Below are positions 54,346 through 64,000 of a stretch of DNA of 64,000 nucleotides, one piece after another. The stretch lies in assembly GCA_963930645.1 (NCBI GenBank), contig OZ005656.1, positions 272,039,695-272,103,694 on the forward strand, given 5' to 3'. Every line of letters begins with the position of its first letter. Positions within the stretch are counted from its first letter, which is position 1. Position numbers and translations under genes: made by a program. Below the pieces are notes generated by a model. It was given only the letters and a program-made list of their open reading frames with translations, was not told the DNA's origin and ran no database searches. The stretch is from Salticus scenicus. Lineage: Eukaryota; Arthropoda; Arachnida; Araneae; Salticidae.

Positions 54346-54350
54346 TAAAA

Positions 54351-56035
54351 CTTCTGTACTTGTTACGGACAACGAAAATTTGGCGTATGACCTTGGAAGC
54401 GTTCCTTTTTAAGTAGGAGCTAAAAATGCTAAACGCAGATAATTCGTGGCGACAGTACTTTTTACAAAACAATTCTTTTGACTTACCTGTCACTTTGCCA
54501 CATCAGAGTCGCTTTAAATATTGCTTTTAATTTTGTGATTTAAGAGTGATTGTTTCTGAAATTTAAATTTAGTGAATCCCTAAAATTTTCTTGTTCAGCT
54601 TTTTATTTATTTATTTTATTTATTATTATTTTTTTTTTTAAGTCTGGAAAAGGTAGAACAATTGAGGCGGTTCGAATAAGAACGGAGACTCCAGGTTTTC
54701 ATCAGAACGAACGGCAAACTCAACAAAAATGGTATAACTATCTGAATCTTTCTTATGCATAATAAAATGATTCATGATAATTTTGGACCTACGAATTTCG
54801 TAGGATTTGCACGTTTTGAGATAGTCTGAACATAATTTGACCATTTTTAAAAAAAGTTTGCCTGTGTGTTACTAAAATATTAAGGACGCCTGTATCTTAC
54901 TAAGGAATGAACAGAATTTAACAAAACTTGATATATTTTATTGGGCTTTTATTTTAAATTTTGCACTGATTACATTTTGGGATATATCGTTCAATAGGTG
55001 GCGGTGTCATTATTTTTTTCCTTAATAATTTTCATTCTGTTAATATAGGACACCATTTCGCAGAACTGTACTCAATGATAATTATTTTGAGCCAATCACT
55101 CGATCGTCGATGGCAACATAAACTTTGTTCGTAGGTAATAAATAGTTCAATAGTCAATTATAAAACGTAAGTGAAATTTTAATGTTTATTTAATGAAGTG
55201 GTTGAATATTTTTGTTCAGTTAAGTATTAGAAGGATTTACAATACGTACGTTACTTTTTTATGGTATGGGCTTTTAAAGCATGTATAAAATCCAATCTCT
55301 GCTTTTAAGCCTAACACAAGGACGTACAATGGCAGTGTGATGCTTTAAATTGGGTGGCTATTTGTCTTTTAATTTCAGAAGAGAGGGCGACCTCAAATCG
55401 AGGAGAGATGGCCACCTTTAAAACATCAAATCTCAGGATGTACCATCACCAACAAAAGTATTTTATCTTATTGCACCGGTTTCTGATGTAACCATGATAA
55501 AAATAATTATAAAATATAGTAGGGGTATTTATGGCATGTTTAATGACAAATTAGTAGCTAGTGTTTAACATCGCAAGGAAATCCTGAAAAACGTCGGAAA
55601 ATTTCATTCTAGAATCAAGCAAAGTTGATTAAAAAGATTTAAATCGTGAAAAAGTCTAAGATGAACGCAAGAAAAAACAAAAACACGAAATTTTCATCAG
55701 CTTAGAAGAGGAAATACATCTGAAATTATCAGAGTCCAAAGATTTCGAGGAAACAGAATTTGATGAGGTTATTGAGGTTAGGTTATGGAGGAGAATGCAA
55801 TATCACAACGAAAACAAATAGGAGAAAAAAATGTGCCTGAAGTAGTTCCATGAAACGTGTATAAAATATCAAGACCTTTGCCAAAAATGTGGTAAAATTT
55901 TACGCAAAGTGAAGGATTAAAATTATACTTCAAATTATGTTTATTCGAACTTTAGTCACTCTTTTTCGCGATATAACTGCATAATACAAATTGCTATATC
56001 TTTCTAATGAATGATTAATCACTTAAAGTGTGTTA
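54351..56035. other. Non-coding; possible exon-like and decayed coding stretches
   Basis: At 54622-54642 a T-rich tract ends in AAG, followed by an open stretch (SGKGRTIEAVRIRTETPGFH...) to about 54731, where ATG/GTATAAC could be a donor; this looks exon-like, but no family is recognised. 55660-55900 contains AAAAAGTCTAAGATGAACGC and acidic or basic codon runs with stops, perhaps a decayed gene. Confidence in either is low. Confidence 0.25.
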
Positions 56036-57140
56036 TTACTTTCTCTTACCCATAAGATAGAGAATGTATTGTTTTTGGGTCAAATTTTTGAAAGTGAGTT
56101 TTTGTTATATTTACACGTTTTGAGGTCTCTTGAATACGAAAATAATGTTTTTAGCAGTTGGTCTCTGTGTGTGTGTGTCTGTCTGTTATCAGCATATCTC
56201 AATAACAAATTATGGCAGAAAGTTCAAACTTGGTATTATAAGTTTGTATCATATAGTGATGATACACTAAGATTTTTGTTTAGATGAGGCAATTGGTTCG
56301 TGTACAGGGACACTCAAGAGTATTCAAATACATTACATCTATGGGAGAAAATGCAGGTAAGTAGAGTTTAACATCTATAGACTGCACTAAACCAAATGAA
56401 AGAAATATATATTTTTTGTAATAGAGATAGTCAACTGGGAAAAAAAATTGTGTATGTAGGAACCTCGCCTCCCCCCTGGGTGGAGGGGGGGGGAAGTCCT
56501 ATAATATTTAGTATAATATTTTAGGACTTCTTTAGTATAATAATTTAGTATAATATTTTACTATGCACAGACAAGCTGCTCGGGAATAGAAATTAATTCC
56601 TCATGGACATATGATAAATAATGTATGTTTTTAAGCTAAATATTCATCGCTTGTTTTTTGTATATTTATACGTTTTGAGGCTTCCTGATTACCGAAGTCA
56701 AGTTTTTACAGTTTGACCTTTGTCTGTGGAAGTAACTTATAAACGAAAATTTTCAAGAGTTTCAAAAGTTGTATTTTCAAATTAATATATGTCTGCTGCT
56801 GGAAAAGTTTTATCAAGACTGATAAGCTTCAAGAAATGGTTCATGTTCGTGTGAAATTTGTCTGAATAAATTTAAGTGTACTTTCAATTTTAATAACATA
56901 TTTAAATTCTATATAAATATAGGTGCAGTAATGAAACGGGGGGTTGAGGAGGGCAGTAGCCCCCCCCCCCTCACCCAGAACTAATTATAATATAAAACTT
57001 TTCCAAAGCCTAATTTGAATTGTTTTAACATAGGTTTACGTAACAGTACTCGTTATGTTACCTCTTAATCTCTAGCCTGAATTTATAGTATTAAATTTCA
57101 GGGTAAGAGAAAGTCGTGTGAGTGACACACCAGATTATTT
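56036..57140 (+). repeat. Family B repeat, uninterrupted copy
   Basis: TTACTTTCTCTTACCCATAA plus GATAGAGAATGTATTG at the start and GAAAGTCGTGTGAGTGACAC plus ACCAGATTATTTTTT at the end. Contains a (GT)n tract (56166-56183), a C/G-rich hairpin at 56470-56495 and another at 56937-56975. It serves as the reference for the broken copy at 13248-18250. No ORF. Confidence 0.82.
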
Positions 57141-59438
57141 TTTCTATTTTAACTTCGATTTGTCATTCTTGAATTGGGTGGCCATCTCTCCTTGACTTGA
57201 AAAAAGAGATGGCTATCTGCCATTTAGATTTCAAATTATATTTACTTTTTTTTTTGTTCCCAATATTTAAATATTTTTTGCCGAAAATAAGATGAGCATA
57301 TGTATAAGAATTTTAAATATCCGTAAAAATTTCTTATATATGCATTTTAAGAAATTTTTATTTCAATCTTTAAAAATTATGACCATCTATCATAGATTTA
57401 TCCTATATAATATTTCTCTAACATGGACCAGTTACGATTTTATTATGTCGAAATGATACGATAATGATGTAATTAATAAAATACGTGAGGATAAACAATA
57501 ATATTTAATTTTTATCCTCATTTGAGATTTAAGCACGCAGACGTAGCTCAATGATCTATTAGGAAAAAATGTCGACAATTGTCTGATGAGATTATTTTAT
57601 GGGAAAATGTATATTTAACAGTTGATTCTTCGGAATCTTTGCAAAAGTGCTATTTTAAACGTAGTAATATTTTAAAGATATATATGCAAGACAAAACAGG
57701 AATTATCATCACAAATTTACTAAAAAACGCAATCTTAAAAAGTATAATAAAATTCAGATAGAACGTTGGAAATTAGTATTATTAGGTTTAAAAGCCCAAT
57801 AAAACGATTGCGGATATTTTTGAAAGTGTAAAATAATTAAGAGGGGCGAAAATGGTGGGCGAAGGAACACGTTAGCCGTGCGCTCGTGTATACGCTGTCG
57901 CAGTTAGTGGGGGCCCAGACCAATTATTCCACCAATGAAAGAAGAATTTTTTTTGTATTTTATATTTATGTTTTTCCCTTACGATAATATACTAATTCAT
58001 TAAGAGTGTCGAACATAAATTCGCGCGCGTAATGCACAATGGCCTACGCTGCCCAAGGCAGTATGGACCCGGTGCGACATCTTCCTCGATCAGAACTTTT
58101 TTCTTTCTCTCTTTTTTTTTTTTTTTCCACATGATAGAAATTAATGTATTTTTGAGAATTCATTAATTATAGTGATTCATTTAAAAATAGTGACCAGCGA
58201 AGCGGGTGTAGCCTGCTACTTATAAATATTTCTTTCAATGCAATAATACATCATTCGTAGAAATGCTGAGGAATAAAAGTCAATTTTTCAGAAAATGGCG
58301 TTTGTACAAAATATTTTCTATGCAACTTTTCAATATTCTTTCTTTTAATCTCGCATTCATCGTAAACGAAAATTTCATAAAAAGAGAGAGAAAAAAAAAA
58401 AAAAAAAAAAAAACAATATTCGGAAAATTCCAACAATGAAACCATTCTTTTTAAGATTATGTTTAAAAATTTTTATAAACTCATTCTAAGTTTATTGATT
58501 GAACTGAAGTTACCATCCAAAAGTTTTTTTTTTCTCTCGATTTTATTGGTTACGTTTTAAAAAGTTTAAAATAACTTTTCAGATAAATTTAAATAATAAT
58601 AATAAAAAAAGTGAAGATTAATGGAAATTACTTTGATGCTATTATTAGAAAATCAATTTTGAAAATTTGTTTTTCAAGAATAAATCTCTTTAAAAGGCGA
58701 GAAAAATTCAGAAAAATACACGATTTAAAAATATTTCGTGAACTATATTGAAAGGCAGCTGAAGTTCTTTTTACGAAGAAAATTATATGAAAAGAAGCAA
58801 CAAAAGAAACTTTTTTTTAATTATTATTATTATCACTTGAAGAAAGGATGATAATTATCTTGCCTTAAATATAAAATTATTTTATAGAAAGGTTTCCAAT
58901 TTTTCTATAAAATGCGCTTCGATTGGTCCAAAAAAAAGGTAAATAATTTAATTCGTATTTTGCATTTATTTTTAGTTTGTTTAGGGATTTCACTTTTATG
59001 AAAGGTAATTTAAAGATATTTAACCAAAGGTTTTTTATTCAAATTAAATCATTTCATAACATGTATTTATGAAGAAGAATTTCTTTTTGATTAAAATATT
59101 ATAAATTTGGCTTTTTTTTTTTGCGTTGGAAAAAATGCATTTGAGAAAAATTTGACACGCAAATGAAACACAAAATGAAATGAAAAAAGAATCATTTGGC
59201 ACAAAATTATATTACATGTAAGAAGTGTCTACAAAATATTAATTTTATTATTTTAACCTATTTATTTTATCATTACATGCCCGTATCTTACAAATTCTAT
59301 TACACCCATCTCCACACTTCCTCCTGAGTTTCTAACATTTTTGATATTGTTAACAAAATAATTTTTCCATCTACATCTCAATTTTCTATTCACGCAAATG
59401 TCCTCCATACAGATCTGATACAAAAAGTATCATGAACA
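57141..59438. other. AT-rich non-coding
   Basis: A short hairpin GGTGGCCATCTCTC...GAGATGGCTATC lies at about 57178-57215. GC-richer patches at 57840-57920 and 58020-58080 (CTACGCTGCCCAAGGCAGTA) remain unassigned. A/T homopolymers at 58105-58126 and 58389-58412. No genes. Confidence 0.45.
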
Positions 59439-60478
59439 TTTACTTTCCGAACATACATATGTAAAAGAAAGTATTGTAATCATATCAAAAATCTGACAAT
59501 GAGATTTTTATGCTTTTATACGTTTCGAAGCCCCTTTAGTTGATTTTTGCTAATTTTGCTATATTTACGATGATATATGTATGTGTGTGTTTTTACGTGA
59601 GTGAACATGATAGCATCTGAACACTTTGTTCGAATGAGTTAAATTTGGTACGTGTGTTATAGGTCACCATAGCACGAACTCTATCGAACAGTGAATCTAG
59701 AACACATAGTTTTTTTATATGTATACACACAAAAAAAAAATTCCTTATCATTATGGCCTATGGGACCAAATTTTTAAAAGTGCAACAGCGTCTAAACGCC
59801 TTATTCAACTAAGCAAAACATTGTACTCATATTATAGGTCACCGTAGCACGAACCCTATTAATTTTCATGAATCTAGCACTTACAGTTTTTTTTTTTTTT
59901 TTTTTTTTTTTTAACAGGGAAACAAAGAAATTTCCTTATTATTATGGCCTATCAGCTCAAACTTTAAAGTGCAATAGCGTCTAAATGCCTTATTCGATTG
60001 AGCTGAAAATTTATATACATGTTATAGTTCACTGTCACACGAACTTCTTAATTTTGAAGAATCTAGCACTTATAGATTTTTCAGGGACACAAAGAAAATT
60101 TCTTTATCATTGTGGTTTATGGACTCAAGTTATTTAAAGTGCTATAACGTCTAAACGCCTCATTCCAAGGAGCTCAAAATTTATATAAATGCATAGGTAG
60201 CCGTCGCGTGAACTGTATAGGTTTTGGTGAGTCTGGAACTTATAGATTTTTATAGGGGAACAACGAAAATTTCTTTATTATTACTATCTATGGGCTTAAA
60301 GTATTTTAAATTCAATAGAGTTAATTTAAACAACATACTATATACTGAAAAGTACCCAAATTCCCTATTATAATATCCTCTTTTGCTTATTTAATGACTT
60401 CTTTTATTTTTATTTATTTATACAACCATTAATTACTTAATGTTCGGAAAAGCGAGTGGAATCACTCCAGATTTTTTT
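59439..60478 (+). repeat. Family A repeat, copy 5
   Basis: TTTACTTTCCGAACATACAT at the start; AATGTTCGGAAAAGCGAGTG plus GAATCACTCCAGATTTTTTT at the end. Four internal about 174-bp units; a poly-T run has expanded at 59887-59912. The longest copy in the window. Confidence 0.87.
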
Positions 60479-60515
60479 TTTAATTGCTTCTTTATAGTCT
60501 TTTAATCCCTAAAAC

Positions 60516-60518
<3 letters not shown>

Positions 60519-60565
<47 letters not shown>
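60519..60565. repeat. (AT)n microsatellite
   Basis: About 47 bases of pure AT dinucleotide, directly following ACCGG. Confidence 0.95.
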
Positions 60566-60567
<2 letters not shown>

Positions 60568-61113
60568 GCTTTTGATAGTAGAAGCAAAGAATGAGAACGA
60601 AGAATAGGTCAAAGAATTCACCAAAGAGACATACACACACCAAACAAACAAATATATATATATATAAAATAATTGATTTAATTTAATATTGCATTTAATT
60701 TCTCATTCTATATGGTTTTGCTACTTCGATCGGGGCTGAAGCGATATAAATTGCTATGACTAGCTATATCGTTTTACGAAATCGTTGCAGTTTTCACAGC
60801 TTTATGAAGTACATGCCCCCTGAAGTGTATTTTACTTCTATTTTTAAGCATTTTCATCCAATTATTTCTGTGATTATTTATTTGTTTTCTCTGTCATTGA
60901 GTTTAATGGTCCTTTTTTTTTATTATCGTCCATGTCGGCGTAAGTAATTTAAGTTATTTTTGTCTCTTATTGGTTCTTAATCTAAATCGCAACAATGTTG
61001 TGTCAGTCTTTCCTCTACGTTAAAATCAGTTCTATGTTTTTGTGTGTTGGTATTGTTTTGTATCTATTAATTGCTAAATTTTAAGATTAACTTTTATTAC
61101 GATATCTATCATT

Positions 61114-61117
<4 letters not shown>
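60566..61117. other. Non-coding between TA microsatellites
   Basis: 60566-60650 is purine-rich (GAAGCAAAGAATGAGAACGA), ending in CA-rich and TA tracts. From 60700 a more mixed sequence (CGATCGGGGCTGAAGCGATA) holds a 63-residue frame of no recognised family. Confidence 0.35.

Positions 61118-61149
<32 letters not shown>
61118..61149. repeat. (TA)n microsatellite
   Basis: 32 bases of TA dinucleotide, marking the left edge of the A/C-rich block. Confidence 0.95.
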
Positions 61150-61150
<1 letters not shown>

Positions 61151-61665
61151 CAATGATCCATCAAGCATAGAAAAGCCAAGCAACAGACACAGGACCACCG
61201 AAACCACAAAGACCAACAAGAATGAAAAATTCCCTCCGTGCAGGAGAAGCTCAGGTAGGTGAAAAAAATTTATCAGGCTATGAAAGACACATATCCAAAG
61301 AAACCAAATTCATCAACCAACAGCCCACAAAGCAAACGAAACAACAAACCAACTCAACACAATCCCAACAGAAAAACTCAAATTGAAATGAAATTCATGA
61401 AAAAATAACCCAAGAAACCCAAGAACGGAAGGAAGGAGGCAGGCGGCAAGACTTGTGACTTGCCTGTGGGGTTAAACTAGTTTTACACTGGCAACACTCC
61501 CCCAGCCCGCCAAGACCAGATTAGGAGACACATGGATGTGGAAAAAAAAAAAAAAAAAAGCAAAACCCATAGCAAACAAAGAACAATGAAACCATGAAAT
61601 CCACTGATTGGTTACGAACCCACAATAAAAAAGAACCCCGAAATGAATCAAATGAAACAATGACA
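61150..61665. repeat. A/C-rich block between TA microsatellites
   Basis: About 515 bases strikingly poor in T on the plus strand (AAAGCCAAGCAACAGACACA, CAACCAACAGCCCACAAAGC). At about 61489-61500, GGCAACA then CTCCCCCAGCCCGCC resembles an LTR end followed by a polypurine tract read on the minus strand. It could be an LTR-element piece. A poly-A run lies at 61541-61558. Confidence 0.4.
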
Positions 61666-61682
61666 ATATATATATATATATA
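61666..61682. repeat. (TA)n microsatellite
   Basis: Closes the A/C-rich block. The Helitron end begins three bases later. Confidence 0.9.
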
Positions 61683-61684
61683 AA

Positions 61685-61730
61685 CTAGCAACGTGTATCA
61701 GCCGTTGCCCAGGTTGAAGTAGCGTTTACA
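61685..61730 (-). mobile_element. Helitron 3' terminus
   Basis: On the minus strand GGGCAACGGCTGATACACGT, then TGCTAG and T. This gives stem CAACG/CGTTG followed by CTAG and a T-flank, the canonical Helitron 3' end. The element would extend to the right; its TC start was not located, so the extent is unknown. Confidence 0.6.
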
Positions 61731-63945
61731 GAATTGCAAAACTCTGTTATTTATTTTAATTTTACGTAAAAACATATTATCGGATATCCTATTGTTTATT
61801 ATTAAAAATAATAATAATTATTACTTACTTTTTAACAATATGTAAGAGTATTAAAAAAAAAAAAAAAATGCAGTAGGAAAGATAAGGGCAAAGGATGGAG
61901 GGGCGGTCAATAAATGGCGTGAAAGTGAATACTTGTTCAAAGGGGCATCAAGAAAGTAAAAAAAAAAAAAAAAAAAATTGAAAAGGGAAAAGAGAGAACA
62001 CAGAACGTTAAATATCTCATAAAGGATCTGCTTTTTTCTAATTATGAGAAAGAATAAATTCAATGTAATAAAATGAATGATTTTTTGTAGTAAACTCATA
62101 TTACTTTGGAAAAAAAAAAAAAAAAAAGTACGCGTGAGTTGGGGAAAAATGGGGTCATTTTTAGTTTTATTAATCCTGGAAAACATAATATACCAAAAAA
62201 ATCTCATGCAGCTGAATTTTTATTAACCTGTGTAATAATAATAAAAAAGAATGGTTTAAAAATCATTAAATAATAAATTATATGCCATATTATCATTAGA
62301 TCTCTCTTAAATTACTCATGATTCATTGCAACAAATGAAAAATGAGCGATTTTTTAAACATGCTTAATTTGATTGCAGAACACTCATTTAGATTCAAGTG
62401 AAAGTTTGATTCTACTCATAGGTAATTTATTTTCATATTTCATTCAAATTAGGGCTATTTCTTCTTCTTCTTTTTTTTTTTTTTTAAGTAAGCAAATTCA
62501 CTCACATGTTTTTAAAAGATAGTAAATACATTTAGAAAAAGGTTTATAATTTCAGCGAACTGCATGAGTTTCCTTTCATGAACAATTATTCCATTTCTGG
62601 TTTAAAATTTAATACAAATATGAGCAAGAATAAAAGCAGTTTGGATTCACAAATCCTATCTCAGGAAAAATAATAAACAAATAAACAAATTTTAAAAAAC
62701 TGCATAAAAGTATCCATTACAACGTAACTATTCTCCTTAATAGCAGTAATCCTTTCTCTTTCTCTGCATAATGTTCATCATCATCAGGAGAGGGTAAAAA
62801 ACTATTGATTGAAGGGGTTCAATAATGAGGTCATTAACGTAAAGTTTTTAGATCAATTGCTATTTTGACTGTGTCGGTAAATCCACGCAGTTAACAGCCA
62901 AACTCATCATCGTTAACAGTTAAATGCTGCAGTGTCCCACCAATTACGATGCATTTCTGAATCTGGATAAACCTCATAATGAAATAGCTTTTGCTTATTT
63001 TGTAAATTTTGAGTCGGAAATAGATAAGAAAAGAAATTGTTTTCCCTAATTTAACATACATACACACACATATATGTTAAATTGTAAATAAACTATCAAT
63101 TTAATAATGAGATATTATACGGGCATATAAAATGTCTGTTTGTATATGTATATGTTTTTCATTTTTACAATCGGTCAAAATGTGTTTGAACGCTGAAAAA
63201 AAAAATTAAAAGCTGATTTTAACGCTGATTAAAAAAAAAAAAAAAAGAAAAAGAAAAAATTGACCGCAGCTGAAATTTGTAATTTGATTTACTGTTAGTT
63301 AAAATAGGCAACTATTTCAGTGCTAGTAACAAAATTAAAATATTTCTTGCCCTAATATATATATATAATTTAATCAGTTATTTGCGAAAATGCACCCCCC
63401 CCCCTTTCATCAGTTGCAGAAATATGCAATTATTCTATTTTTAATATACAGGAATCGCGTTTATTTCATAGCTGATTTCTGAAATACGCGGAAAATTGAT
63501 GAAATTCATGTTTATGAAGGTAAAAGTAAAATGTAGTAGGTTATTTTTCTAAGTCACCCCTTATTTTGTTTATTTGCCATTGGACAAGTAGAAATCTAGT
63601 TTTCTTTTATCTGTACGTATATAGGTGTACGAACATTACATAGTCGGATTTCCTTTCTTTCTTTTTTAATGATTACTTTTTTTACAGTTCAGTAAGTAAA
63701 ATAACTAGTTTCCTCCAATTCTTAATTTTTGCCCAGAAGAGTAATTTCTTCTCAAAAAAAAAAAAAAAAAAAAAAATGGAGAGCGTTTCATAATTTATAA
63801 TTTTTTGAGCTATTTATGAGTTTATGGGGTATACAAAATTATGTATAATTTAAAAATGGAGAAATTTGTATGTTTTTTATGAATGATATATTATAGTTTT
63901 TTGTATTGCAGTTTGTCATATTCATTTATTAATATTAATGTGTAT
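61731..63945. other. AT-rich non-coding
   Basis: A runs at 61854-61868, 61959-61977, 62110-62127 and 63754-63776, a T run at 62469-62485 and a C run at 63396-63404. 62870-62950 is more mixed but unassigned. Long minus-strand frames here are poly-F artefacts. Confidence 0.5.
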
Positions 63946-63949
63946 ATAT

Positions 63950-64000
63950 AAAGATGGTGTTTAAACGCTACATTCGATTAAAATTTAGTATGTATATTAT
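63950..64000 (+). repeat. Family A internal repeat, start of another copy
   Basis: GTGTTTAAACGCTACATTCG plus ATTAAAATTTAGTATGTATA matches the 174-bp unit start of family A. The window ends within it. Confidence 0.55.

Larger units (their letters stand above)
49838..54350 (+). repeat. Tandem array of tRNA-Ile-like repeat units with fold-backs
   Basis: Nine tRNA-Ile-like heads lie in one direction about 350-450 bp apart (600-800 bp where extra sequence is present). The unit order is leader (TTGTCATCGTGTC...CACGCTAGTAAACAA, GCGCCTCCACTTTAAAGTAA), tRNA-like head, AGATAATTAATAGAAAAGGT plus GTCAATTGATAAAAG, CACAGTATCCTAAGAATTTT, AAGAAGCTTTTT, AAAGCACAAAATAAAAATTT and an (AAATA)n tract. Two units carry an inverted copy of their downstream part. 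Heads 6-7 and 8-9 repeat as a 1.3-kb block. No protein is encoded. Confidence 0.88.

Noticed and set aside
54643..54731. A coding exon between a pyrimidine-rich AAG and ATG/GTATAAC.
   Set aside because: Splice-like signals are easy to find in T-rich DNA and no protein family or second exon supports it; left only as a note in the region entry.
57579..57620. A further CTGATGA as another hammerhead ribozyme.
   Set aside because: No correctly spaced stem II followed by GAAA.
61851..62207. 118-residue minus-strand frame with long F runs.
   Set aside because: Driven by several poly-A tracts on the plus strand.

Overview
This window looks like a transposon-dense, AT-rich (roughly 70% A+T by eye) stretch of an arthropod genome, most probably an arachnid and perhaps a spider. 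That assignment rests on my recollection of the style of the Gypsy and BEL/Pao proteins, not on a search. No host gene can be called with confidence. Almost everything recognisable is mobile DNA, its remains, or repeats built from it.

Layout. 1-4252: a young Gypsy-type LTR retrotransposon on the minus strand, with both LTRs, a polypurine tract, a tRNA-Leu-type primer site and one intact 929-codon ORF joining gag directly to integrase (no protease, reverse transcriptase or RNase H). 4253-13247: a tRNA-derived SINE, a nested C-rich minisatellite, a Helitron protein fragment, small terminal-inverted-repeat (TIR) elements and dispersed repeats. 13248-18250: a nested stack in which an old hairpin-ended repeat holds a BEL/Pao element (13379-16381) and a second repeat. 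The BEL/Pao element has independently lost the same protease-RT-RNase H block. 20320-22100: a Gypsy pol tail and solo LTRs. 22553-25710: a fold-back element with about 1.15-kb inverted arms made of about 503-bp direct repeats around a truncated zinc-finger ORF. 26-40 kb: MITEs, a 1.8-kb non-autonomous Helitron, another solo LTR and degenerate repeats. 40948-43186: a Tc1/mariner-like element with about 130-bp TIRs, holding a LINE remnant that is itself split by a Penelope-like insertion with two opposed hammerhead-ribozyme motifs. 45781-46794: a deleted piggyBac element between TTAA sites. 48522-49379: a deleted pogo/Tigger element. 49838-54350: a tandem array of tRNA-Ile-like units with two fold-back hairpins and a 1.3-kb higher-order repeat. 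54-64 kb: more dispersed repeats, TA microsatellites and a Helitron terminus.

How the parts relate. Most copies here are non-autonomous: Gypsy and BEL/Pao elements keep packaging and integration but lack polymerization, and piggyBac, pogo, Helitron and MITE copies keep ends but little coding. All would depend on full-length relatives elsewhere. The nested insertions give a relative age order, and the Gypsy element (5 substitutions and one 21-bp indel between LTRs) is among the youngest.
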